Assembly (NCBI RefSeq): GCF_000759025.1
Contig: NZ_JPOS01000033.1
Coordinates: forward strand, 1-64,000
DNA length: 64,000 nt
Source of the DNA: Phaeodactylibacter xiamenensis
GTDB lineage: Bacteria > Bacteroidota > Bacteroidia > Chitinophagales > Saprospiraceae
Direction: 5' to 3'
Position numbers and translations under genes: made by a program. Of the stretch, positions 7,501 through 14,376 are shown one piece after another (within the stretch, counting starts at the first letter, position 1; each line of letters begins with the position of its first letter). Below the pieces are notes generated by a model, which saw only the letters and a program-made list of their open reading frames with translations, was not told the DNA's origin and did no database searches.

Positions 7501-7903
7501 GCTGATATTTTTATGGCTCCAATTTGATAAACCAATAGCTTTATTTTTTTCCTTGTGACAATTTCTTTGATGAATGGCCGTTGAAAAAAGCCATCGTAAG
7601 TCCGTTTGGGTATTGCCAAGTAAAGTTCGCGATTAGGGTCATCAAAGTCAAGAGCCAATGAATACATTTCATACTGCCCAACAGCCTCGTGCATGTCCTG
7701 TACTGGTGAAGGTTTGATGAAGCTCTTTATTTCTACCGCTATCTTGTGGTTGTCCTTCTGCGCTGCTATTAGCTTTTCTGTCCAAGGTCTATCCTGAAGT
7801 CAACTTTTCCGTAGCTGAAAGAATATGGATCATCGGTGATGGTCCAGCCTTCCTTTTCTAACGCCTGCTTTACAACGTCATGATATTTATCTCTTGTTGA
7901 CAT
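7488..7903 (-). pseudogene. xisH: xisH with a one-base frameshift
   Basis: The gene starts at ATG 7903 (MSTRDKYHDVVKQALEKEGW, TITDDPYSFSYGKVDFRIDL) and runs into a stop because one base is missing between 7780 and 7781. Reading on in the other frame gives AEKLIAAQKDNHKIAVEIKS, FIKPSPVQDMHEAVGQYEMY and the C-terminal block ELYLAIPKRTYDGFF...KIKLLVY, exactly the XisH pattern. With one base added the protein would be 138 residues, the normal length. The E-x(n)-E-I-K segment resembles PD-(D/E)XK nuclease-fold cores, which has been suggested for this family. Sequencing error cannot be excluded, but the partner xisI is broken too. Repeat copy B lies just upstream. Confidence 0.8.
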
Positions 7904-7931
7904 ATCCTATCTTTTACACAGTAAAGATAAT

Positions 7932-8056
7932 CCGGTTAGGCGCAAGCTACGCCTACGTCATAGCAGTATCACATAAAAAACAACTGCGACCCGGTTAGGT
8001 AGGCTGTGCGTGCATCCCCCCCCCGCTGCCCGTAGCATGAAACCCAAAACCAAGCC
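7932..8056 (+). repeat. Repeat copy B (matches 4808-4930)
   Basis: This direct repeat of copy A begins CCGGTTAGGCGCAAGC and includes GCCTACGTCATAGCAGTATC, an A-rich tract, CCCGGTTAGGTAG and CGCTGCCCGTAGCATGAAAC. The two copies differ at roughly one base in seven. Both contain CCGGTT at two places about 60 bp apart and a hairpin near the start. It lies immediately upstream of xisH. Confidence 0.7.
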
Positions 8057-8475
8057 CAACGCTGCAAGTAGACTGCGTCTACGCGCTAGCTATCAGGGCG
8101 GGAAGAGGACACTCAATCTTTTGCGATACGCCTACTATTCTCGGATGCGAAGGAGGATAACCAAATTCACTCACCGCAAGCATCAGGCAGTGAAAGACTG
8201 AAACGCTGTCGATTCTTGAAAACAGGCTACCACACCAGTTTCATGCCATGCACTTGCACATAACCTTCGCTGTCTGCCGTTCTGACATAAGCTTGCGGAA
8301 GAAGCCTGCCGAGGTCTTCTTCGGGAAAAAAAAACTTTTTTCACTCCAACTAAATATTCGGCTTCACTGGTTTAATATTGGGGGGAAGCTAAGTTTACCC
8401 GGCTGTATATACCGGGGTTCAATCCCGTGGCGATCAGTCTATGCCTTGAGGCGATCAACAATAAAAGATATTTAC
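8057..8475. other. Gene-free stretch
   Basis: No convincing coding frame was found on either strand. Visible structure includes a hairpin with arms GGAAGAAG (8297) and CTTCTTC (8316), followed by an A-run rather than a T-run, so it is not a typical terminator on the plus strand. A second small hairpin lies near 8398-8420 (ACCCGG / CCGGGG), followed by GGTTCAATCC, which imitates a tRNA T-arm but has no complete tRNA around it. Confidence 0.4.
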
Positions 8476-8559
8476 GCGCAATAATTTGCCTCTTAACTTG
8501 TTTTGTGCGCAATAATTTAACAATTTTAAAGAGGTCAGTTATTTTATGCGCAAACATTT
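8476..8559 (+). promoter_or_regulatory. Iterated GCGCAATAATTT sites upstream of the Fic fragment
   Basis: GCGCAATAATTT occurs at 8476-8487 and 8507-8518, and a variant, GCGCAAACATTT, at 8548-8559. The first two are 31 bp apart, about three helical turns, as expected of a cooperative operator or of iterons. CCTCTTAA (8489) and TTTAAAGAGG (8525) form an inverted pair around the middle site. Many Fic genes with a winged-helix domain are thought to be autoregulated, so this may be the old operator (inference). Confidence 0.4.
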
Positions 8560-8562
8560 GAT

Positions 8563-8916
8563 ATGAACCCTATTGCCCGGGCCATTTACATGATGTTTCT
8601 GGTCAGTGAAGTGCACCCCTTTGATGATGGCAACGGACGTATTGCCAGGATAATGATGAATGCGGAATTAGTCCATGGAGGAAGCTCCAAAATCATCATC
8701 CCTACTGTTTATCGTGACGATTATATGCTGGCTTTACGAAGATTGACGAGGCAAAGAGATGCCAGCGTATTCGTAAGGATGATGGAACGGGCATCTGCCT
8801 TTAGCCACTGGCTGGAGCCGGTTGACTGGGAGGGCATGCATACACAACTAAAAAGCGCCAGCGCTTATGGAGAGCCAGATCAGGATGGGGCTGTTTTGCG
8901 TTGGGCGGAAGGGTAG
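8563..8916 (+). pseudogene. Fic-family protein fragment carrying the catalytic loop
   Basis: The 117-codon frame begins MNPIARAIYMMFLVSE and contains VHPFDDGNGRIARIMMN, a complete Fic signature (HPF-x-D/E-GNGR-x-x-R) whose histidine would act in AMP transfer. It continues with YRDDYMLALRRLTRQRDASV and ends at TAG. A full Fic core needs about 100 residues before this loop, plus the flap; these are absent, and a stop lies 11 codons upstream. It is therefore a fragment whose original start was lost, possibly still translated. It is not the missing core of the remnant at 9241-9628: its flanking residues belong to a different Fic subtype. Confidence 0.75.
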
Positions 8917-9200
8917 ACCTGCTACCAATAGCGGCATCGTAGCTGCAGGCTGGTACGAGCATTGCGTTGTATTTGAAAGCTTAAGGGCAGCATGGGATTC
9001 CCCAGCTATCAGGTTCGAGGTGAAAACGCCAGCAGTTCCACCTTCGCTAAGCTTCACCAGACACTTTGCGCTGCGGCAATCCTGAAAATCAGTAAAGCCA
9101 ATAATGACACGAAGAAACACGAATCGTGAAGGGCGCCAACATACAGATATCAGCAGTTGTGTAGCAATAATCGGGTATGCAAGGCCACTTGATTATAGCA
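8917..9200. other. Gene-free stretch with a decayed repeat
   Basis: Positions 8930-8990 carry a degenerate version of the dispersed repeat (GGTACGAGCATTGCGTTG, then AAGGGCAGCATGGGA). The rest, including AATGACACGAAGAAACACG at 9103-9121, shows no gene I can support. Confidence 0.35.
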
Positions 9201-9247
9201 TTTGCGGTGAATAAAGCGTATATTTACCGCAAAAATAGCGGTGAATA
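9201..9247 (+). promoter_or_regulatory. Palindromic operator-like site upstream of the DUF4172-Fic remnant
   Basis: TTTGCGGTGAATA (9201-9213) and TATTTACCGCAAA (9221-9233) form a 13-bp inverted repeat with one mismatch and a 7-bp spacer; a third half site, GCGGTGAATA, follows at 9238-9247. It sits directly at the 5' end of the remnant coding for a winged-helix protein. This is the kind of site an autoregulating Fic/wHTH protein would bind (inference). Confidence 0.5.
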
Positions 9248-9628
9248 GAGGCGCTTACATCCATCAACAACCAAACTGGCCGAATTTTATCTGGAATAAT
9301 TAACGCTTAATCACCCTGTTGGGCAAAGTGAGAAACGCGCAAGGCCGGTTAATCGGCAAGATGGAAAGTTTAGGGTTTGACCTTCAAAATGAGGCGACCC
9401 TGGAATCACTCACCTTAGAAGTTGTGAAATCAACAGAGATAGAAGGGGAATACTTGAACTATAGATGATTTTTTTGGAAACCTGACGACGAAGAAATGGG
9501 CTAAAATCGCAAAATGCTCTTCTGATACGGCATTAAGGGATATTCAGGATTTGTTGAAAAAAGGAATCTTGGTTAAAGATCATGCAGGGGGGAGGAGCAC
9601 AAATTATTTACTGAAACCAATCGAATAG
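9241..9628 (+). pseudogene. DUF4172-Fic protein remnant with the catalytic core deleted
   Basis: Two parts of one family are joined. From 9241 the codons read AYIHQQPNWPNFIWNN, a stop (TAA 9301-9303), then RLITLLGKVRNAQGRLIGKM, ESLGFDLQNEATLESLTLEV and VKSTEIEGEYLN, the N-terminal DUF4172 domain of Fic proteins including the inhibitory-helix-like S-x-IEGE motif. At about 9461 the frame changes and continues with FFGNLTTKKWAKIAKCSSDT, ALRDIQDLLKKGILVKDHAG, GRSTNYLLKPIE, the C-terminal winged helix of the same family. About 250 residues with the HPF...GNGR core are missing between them. An internal deletion, a stop and a frame change make it non-functional, although the winged helix is intact. 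Confidence 0.75.
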
Positions 9629-9639
9629 TAGCACTAAAG
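9613..9639 (+). repeat. 27-bp direct repeat, left copy
   Basis: These 27 bases, beginning GAAACCAATCGAATAG, are identical to 11604-11630. They cover the last codons and stop of the Fic remnant plus 11 bases after it. The pair brackets 1.96 kb that holds one small gene and an IS. Confidence 0.9.
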
Positions 9640-9691
9640 CCAAGCCCCTAATTTCAGGAACTCACAATTTTAAAAGCATGGCAAGTTTTAC

Positions 9692-10198
9692 ATGAAAATA
9701 CGCAGTATAATAATCTCAGCCCTATTCATTATGGTTCTTCTGTACGGAGCTTATATTTTATGGGCAATCCTTGCGTTTGGAGGGGGCTGTAACAGAATGG
9801 CTCCTGAAACACATTTTTTGCCGGATGGCTACACGGGGAAAGTATATATATTTTTTAATCAGAGCGAGGGCAGGGCAAGAGAATATGATGAAAATGCAAG
9901 GGTTTACAGGATTCCAAAATCCGGAGTGCTGCGAACCAAATTTAAATCCAATAGCGGCACGATAGATGCAAGGAAGGATTTGAATTTCTATTACCAAAAA
10001 CCAGATACCTTACTAGAGCTAAAGCAATATGTGTTTGCAAGGGCAGATAGCACTTTAAACCTTGACTCTAATACGGTAGTAGTATTTGGGTATCGTATAG
10101 GTAGAGACTGGTTCGGGTTTGGTAAAGAAGGAGAAAAGCTTAGATCAACCACCTATATAGTAGATAGCTTGAAAAACGTCAACAAAAGAGATTATAAG
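9692..10198 (+). pseudogene. Membrane-anchored small protein (DUF6843-like), split by an IS
   Basis: The gene starts MKIRSIIISALFIMVLLYGA with one N-terminal membrane segment or uncleaved signal ending at FGGGCNR, then HFLPDGYTGKVYIFFNQSEG and RVYRIPKSGVLRTKFKSNSG. This pattern resembles small proteins annotated as DUF6843; the function is unknown. At 10198 an IS begins. The missing end is at 11538-11573 and reads LTIERFEDWDH plus TAA. Removing 10199-11537 (IS plus one target copy) restores an uninterrupted 180-residue frame (RDYKL then TIERFEDWDH). As it stands, the frame runs on into the IS and ends at 10387 with foreign residues. Confidence 0.75.
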
Positions 10199-11530
10199 CT
10201 GACCTTTCGCACGCGAAAGGTTATGATAATTGAAAAAATTAGCAGTATTCAGGGTGCTTGGCACAGCAATCCCACTCAGTGCATGGCACTGAAAAAGCAC
10301 TCGCATGAACAAGTTAATCAAAGCCTTACCCCAAAAGAGGGGTGGCTAGCCCGTTTGGCGGCCCAATTGCAGGGACATAGGCTTTGAGCCTTTGCACCTC
10401 TTGAAAAGCCGCCCTGAGGGCATTGACATAAATTTTGGTTTTTAGGGCAAAGTGGTTGGTCTGCTCTTTTGCAGACAGCAGTTCGAGTTTAGTCCAGGCA
10501 ATCATGGCAGCAAAAACATGGTTGCACTGGGATGTCTCGTGCTTGGTGGGGGACTTTTCCAGCCCCACGTTTTGTTTGAGCGATTTGTGGAATACCTCCA
10601 CTCCCCAGCGTGTCCCGTAGGTTGTGCAGATAGCTGGGCCGCTTAGCTCCAGATCGTTGGTGACCAGGTACAAGTCTCCAGTTGAGCCGTCTTGGTTTAT
10701 AAAGACCTGTTTGACCAGCTGGACTTGGAAGTCCAGCCCTTTAAGGTAAACAGTAATGGCCTGGCCTGCTTGCAGTTCTAGCCCGTCGACTCGGTGGAAC
10801 TTGCCTTCCAGTTTGTCTTCCATGGTAAGGGCAGCCTTGCGGTTGCTCTTTAAGGCACTGATAAAATGCTTGCCCAGCTCATAGTGCACGAACTCAAAGT
10901 TCTCCTTGGCAGCAAACCAAGTGTCCCAGACCACATAGCGGAAGGGCACGCGGTTGTATTTGACAAGTGCAAAAAGCTGGTCGCGCAGCATCTCGTTCTT
11001 GCTGCGGGGGCTGCGCTTCTTTACCTGCCCGCTTTTGGTATCCACGTATTCTTGCGACTTGCGCACGATCTCAAAAGCAACAGGCAGCTCTATGCCCTGT
11101 GGGCTCTGGTAAAGGAAATTCAGGATGTTGATCCCTTTGGTGTGCCCCGCTTTCGGCTTCTTGGAGTGGTCCCAGTGCCAAGTGACCACTTCATTCTCCG
11201 TAGAGTGCGGCTTCTCCTCGATCGTGTCATCTATCTTGATGACCGCGTCCGGGTGCTCCACTTTACGTACCAAAGGCTTTATGCAACGCCAATAGTCCTT
11301 TGCCGTGAAGGCTTCCTGCCCTAAAAAACGGCTGATCTTGTCATGGCTCAGTGCCTGATCGGTCAGCTCGGACAAGCCGGTGGCTGTCGCCATGCGAAAC
11401 GATGCCAGCAGGTAGTCCGAATACAAGTCTAGTAACTTTGGGTCTTTCATCTTTCGCTCCTTTGAGCTGCAAGATAACTGCCCTGACATTATTAATCAAT
11501 TTTCCAAATATTTCGCGTGCGAAAGGTCAG
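10199..11530 (-). mobile_element. 1,332-bp IS4-type element with 20-bp inverted repeats
   Basis: The left end (10199-10218) reads CTGACCTTTCGCACGCGAAA and the right end (11511-11530) is its exact reverse complement. The repeat is itself partly palindromic (TTTCGCACGCGAAA). A 7-bp direct repeat, TTATAAG, flanks it at 10192-10198 and 11531-11537. Excision plus removal of one target copy restores the host gene frame, confirming the boundaries. One transposase gene fills it. Confidence 0.9.
10326..11450 (-). CDS. IS4/IS701-type DDE transposase
   Basis: A 374-residue transposase from ATG 11450 (MKDPKLLDLYSDYLLASFRM); GGAGCGAAAG just upstream is a good ribosome site, so the upstream ATG at 11489 is not preferred. 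Catalytic residues are clear: D in VIKIDDTIEEKP, D in YVVWDTWFAAKENF, and E in YGTRWGVEVFHKSLK. The last segment fits the IS4 signature Y-x2-R-x3-E-x6-K exactly. The C-terminal part (HVFAAMIAWTKLELL) is helical. The frame is complete, so the element may be active. It differs in sequence from the transposase at 6067-7365 although both are IS4-like. Confidence 0.88.
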   Translation of the reverse strand: MKDPKLLDLYSDYLLASFRMATATGLSELTDQALSHDKISRFLGQEAFTAKDYWRCIKPLVRKVEHPDAVIKIDDTIEEKPHSTENEVVTWHWDHSKKPKAGHTKGINILNFLYQSPQGIELPVAFEIVRKSQEYVDTKSGQVKKRSPRSKNEMLRDQLFALVKYNRVPFRYVVWDTWFAAKENFEFVHYELGKHFISALKSNRKAALTMEDKLEGKFHRVDGLELQAGQAITVYLKGLDFQVQLVKQVFINQDGSTGDLYLVTNDLELSGPAICTTYGTRWGVEVFHKSLKQNVGLEKSPTKHETSQCNHVFAAMIAWTKLELLSAKEQTNHFALKTKIYVNALRAAFQEVQRLKAYVPAIGPPNGLATPLLG

Positions 11531-11537
11531 TTATAAG

Positions 11538-11573
11538 CTAACAATTGAGAGGTTTGAAGATTGGGATCATTAA
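11538..11573 (+). pseudogene. 3' end of the split DUF6843-like gene
   Basis: The codons after the right target copy read LTIERFEDWDH and TAA (11571-11573) when joined in frame to AAG of the target. This is the missing tail of the gene starting at 9692. Confidence 0.7.
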
Positions 11574-11603
11574 AAACAGATGCATTATGCTGGGGCTTTT
11601 CAA

Positions 11604-11630
11604 GAAACCAATCGAATAGTAGCACTAAAG
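11604..11630 (+). repeat. 27-bp direct repeat, right copy
   Basis: Identical to 9613-9639. Sequences outside and inside the pair are unrelated, so the repeat is exactly bounded. It lies 31 bp downstream of the hemA stop. Confidence 0.9.
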
Positions 11631-11661
11631 ATCACACCACAAAACCCATCACTTCAACGCC

Positions 11662-12891
11662 CTACAGCACCGCCTCCCGCGCCGCCTTCATCGGAATGCC
11701 AATGCACTTCTTTTCCATGTAAGCCAGCATCTTTTCCATCAGCGCTTTGGTCTGATCGTCGAGGGTGGCGACCTCCTTGTGGAAGACTTCGTTTATGGCG
11801 CGCTCCCTGACGGCCTTGATTTCGATGGGGACCTGCCGCATGGCCAGTTCGATCTGACGCTGCTTGATGAGGGCAGGCATTTGCTGTATGTACTCGTTGA
11901 GGACTTTGTGGGCGCGTTCCACTTCGCGTTCGCGGAAAGCGAGGTTTTGCTTGGCGAGATTGCGCAGCCCTTCGACTTCGATGTACTCGAAATCGAATTG
12001 CTCGACAGCGGCTTCGGCTACGTTGTTGGGGATGGAAAGGTCGATGACAACTTTGCGTTCGGTGTCGCCCTGCAGCAGCTTTTCGTAAAGCGGGGCTGTA
12101 ATGATCGGCTCCGTAGCCCCGGTGCATACGATCAGGCAATCGAAGCCTTCCTGATAGTCAGACAGGTCGCTTAGCGGCAGCGCCCGGCCGTTTAGGGTTT
12201 TGGCCAACTGCTCAGCTTTGTCGAGGCTGCGGTTGAAAACAGTGATGTTGGAAAACTCGTACTTGCTCAGGAATTTGCCGACGAGCTGATTGGTCTGTCC
12301 GGCACCCACGAGCAGCACGCGGTCTTCTTTGTGGACGTGCGCTTTGAGCATTTGCTGAAAAGCCAGAGAAACCACGGAAACCGGCTTATCGCCAATCCGG
12401 GTACGGTTGTAAACGGCTTTGGCTGCCACTACGGCCTGCTGAAAAACGAGGCGGATGTACTCTCCGGTAGTGCCCCAGCTGTGGCAGAGCTCGTAAGCTT
12501 CGCGGATTTGACGGAGGATTTGGCGCTCACCGATCACGAGGGAGTCGATGGAAGCGGAAACATCAAAAAAGTGCCTGAGGGCTTCTTCTCCCTGATAGTG
12601 GTAAACGATATCATCAAGCTCGTCCACAAGCTCGATCGGCATGTCAGGGTTAATACGCTGAAAGAAACGCGCGATGAAGCGCTCGTCCACCTGATGATTG
12701 GTGGTGAAGAAGTACATGACCCGGTTGCAGGTGGGCAGGTAGAACAGCTCATCAATTTGAAACTGCGCCTTAAGCTGCTGCAGTTGCTGCTTCAGTGCCT
12801 CCTGATCGTCCACCTTGATCACAAAATCGCCTATATCCTTGAGGTTAGTGCATTTGTGTGTTACCGTAAGTATATTGTACTTCGCCAGCAT
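11662..12891 (-). CDS. hemA: Glutamyl-tRNA reductase
   Basis: HemA reduces glutamyl-tRNA(Glu) with NADPH to glutamate-1-semialdehyde, the first committed step of C5 tetrapyrrole (heme) synthesis in the cytoplasm. The 409-residue protein is of normal length. It shows the catalytic cysteine in ELFYLPTCNRVMYFF (C55), the VIGERQILRQIREAYELC block, the NADPH-binding VLLVGAGQTNQLVGKF near residue 195 and IDLSIPNNV. The C-terminal helical dimerisation region follows. The usual TCNRVE is TCNRVM here. A candidate promoter lies at 12918-12948. No other heme genes are adjacent. This gene marks where the conserved chromosome resumes after the mobile region. Confidence 0.95.
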   Translation of the reverse strand: MLAKYNILTVTHKCTNLKDIGDFVIKVDDQEALKQQLQQLKAQFQIDELFYLPTCNRVMYFFTTNHQVDERFIARFFQRINPDMPIELVDELDDIVYHYQGEEALRHFFDVSASIDSLVIGERQILRQIREAYELCHSWGTTGEYIRLVFQQAVVAAKAVYNRTRIGDKPVSVVSLAFQQMLKAHVHKEDRVLLVGAGQTNQLVGKFLSKYEFSNITVFNRSLDKAEQLAKTLNGRALPLSDLSDYQEGFDCLIVCTGATEPIITAPLYEKLLQGDTERKVVIDLSIPNNVAEAAVEQFDFEYIEVEGLRNLAKQNLAFREREVERAHKVLNEYIQQMPALIKQRQIELAMRQVPIEIKAVRERAINEVFHKEVATLDDQTKALMEKMLAYMEKKCIGIPMKAAREAVL

Positions 12892-13203
12892 AAAGCCCTT
12901 AAATTCAGTGTTCGGTTACAAAAGTAATTTTCGCTCGTTGCATCAATGTCACAAAACTGCAACAAGGTTCAACAAAACTATTTATCGACCGTATTTCTTG
13001 TCATGACATTTATCAATATCTTATATCTCCTTACGAAAAAATGACAAAAGAAATGTTGGTTTTCTGAAAGGCCACAGCTTGGTAAAGCCCTGCTATGCCT
13101 CTGTTTCAGCGTTTTTGTCGCAATAGTCAAGTATAAATACGAAGTGTAGGCTCGAACCGTTGTCAGGCTTCGGTCATAAAGTTGCACAAATTTTTTTGTT
13201 GAA
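12892..13203. other. Gene-free stretch between hemA and the THI5-like gene
   Basis: It holds the probable hemA promoter at its left end. The remainder (12950-13203) is AT-rich and shows no terminator with a clear stem, and no RNA gene that I can support. Confidence 0.4.
12918..12948 (-). promoter_or_regulatory. Probable hemA promoter (Bacteroidota type)
   Basis: On the minus strand TTG is followed after 17 bp by TACTTTTG, which fits the -7 consensus TAnnTTTG. The -7 box is at 12918-12925, about 27 bp before the hemA ATG. The spacing is slightly shorter than the usual 19-21 bp. Confidence 0.5.
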
Positions 13204-14128
13204 CTAAGTTCCTGATCCTGAAAGGAGTTCGTTGGTGAATATTTGCTCAATAGCTTCCAAAGTGGATTCGATATTGTTTGCCTTCAGCCACGTTACAAAC
13301 CTGGAGACGCGCGCTGCATCCATTTGCCCCCACGTTTGGGCAGTTCCGTAGTAGGGGTTGGTGCGTTTCTGGGCTTTTACCAGGTCAATGCGCTCCCGGT
13401 CGTGTGCGGTTACAAAAGCCCCCAGCATACGGGCCGCTGATTCGGGGTTTTCCAGGGCGTGGAGGTAGCCGGCTTTGGTGGCTTGTAAGAAGGCTTGGTA
13501 GGCTTCCCGGCGACTTTCAATTTGGTCTGCCAACGCCAGAAGCACCGGTGAATAGCCATAAGGTATGCCGTAATTGCCAAGTTCAAAACAACGCAGCTCA
13601 ATGCCCTGTGTTTCGGCTTCCACTCCTTCCCAGTTTTGGAATATCCAGGTGGCATCTGCTTTGTTCTCAAGCAAGGTATTCCAAATGCCGAGCTTGTCGG
13701 GATAGCTGAGGTAGATTTCGCCCCTGCCGCCGTCGTTGCGCACCATTTGTTGCACGATTTTGTCTTCGTACCGGGCACCATAGGAGGCATAGCTTCTGCC
13801 ATCCAACGCAGCGGGGCGGTTGATGTCACTGGAAGCCAGTACCGCGATGGCGCTCGCATCTTCCTGCAGGATGGCAGCCACGGCTTTGGCCTCCGCCTTC
13901 CTGGATTTAGTATTCAGGCTGATGGCGCTCTCCGTTGGGGCGATGGCAAAGTCTACCTGTCCGAGTTCCAGCTTCTTGGTCGGGGTAGTGGCGTATTGAT
14001 CTGCAGAAGGGTCAATAATTTGGACCTGTAGCCCGGCGTTTTCATAGTAGCCCAGCTCCTGCGCCACAAAGAAGCCGGTATGATTGGTGTTGGGGGTCCA
14101 GTCGAGTGCTATACTAATTAGGTGTCAT
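13204..14128 (-). CDS. NMT1/THI5-like substrate-binding protein, apparent frameshift near the start
   Basis: The protein family (NMT1/THI5, periplasmic-binding fold) binds thiamine precursors or acts in pyrimidine-precursor supply; which applies here is unknown. Recognisable blocks are LDWTPNTNHTGFFVAQELGY, YASYGARYEDKIVQQMVRND, GG, WIFQNWEGVEAE and NYGIPYGYSPVLLAL. The ATG at 14128 reads MTP, but one extra A near 14116-14117 throws the frame off; without it the start would be MTPISIALDWTPNTNHTGFF, as in the family. The longest uninterrupted frame begins at GTG 14067, inside the conserved N-terminus. No signal peptide is visible. Either a sequencing error or an inactivated gene; no thiamine genes are nearby. 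Confidence 0.7.
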
Positions 14129-14254
14129 AGTAGCAAGGTGTCTGTTTAATGATTTTAGGATATATTCTACAAAATAGCGAACGAATAGGTTTGAGGGGCT
14201 TCCACCAAATTACACCTTGTTATATAAGGTCATTCACAACTCCTCCTGTAACAG

Positions 14255-14285
14255 TTGGACAAAAAACAAATTTGCGTTAGCTTTG
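14255..14285 (+). promoter_or_regulatory. hppA promoter (Bacteroidota type)
   Basis: TTG at 14255-14257 and TAGCTTTG at 14278-14285 are separated by 20 bp, matching the Bacteroidota -33/-7 pattern. The expected start of transcription is about 85 bp before the hppA ATG, so the mRNA has a moderately long leader. Confidence 0.65.
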
Positions 14286-14376
14286 CCCCGCTAAATCATA
14301 AGCGATTAGCAGAACCTAAAACAAAGGGGGACCGATGGTTCCTCGGAAACAACTATAACTTTAAACAAAAAATGGT

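Noticed and set aside
3343-8056. Integron cassette array with attC-like sites (repeats contain GTTAGGT/GTTAGGC and hairpins; small toxin genes as cargo)
   Set aside because: GTTRRRY boxes occur in the repeats, but no matching RYYYAAC partner at the right distance was found, gene orientations are mixed, and there is no integron integrase in the window.
8297-8340. Hairpin followed by a run of nine A as terminator
   Set aside because: On the plus strand the tail is A, not T; on the minus strand the T-run lies before the stem, so it fits neither direction.
8395-8445. tRNA-like T-arm (GGTTCAATCC) after a small hairpin
   Set aside because: The T-stem has a mismatch, and no acceptor, D-arm or anticodon arm can be folded around it.
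8848-9120. Minus-strand frame of 90 codons downstream of the Fic fragment
   Set aside because: It crosses the end of the Fic fragment and a decayed dispersed repeat; no family pattern seen.
12978-13250. Minus-strand frame of 90 codons between hemA and the THI5-like gene
   Set aside because: No ribosome site, low-complexity composition and overlap with the end of the THI5-like gene; taken as non-coding.
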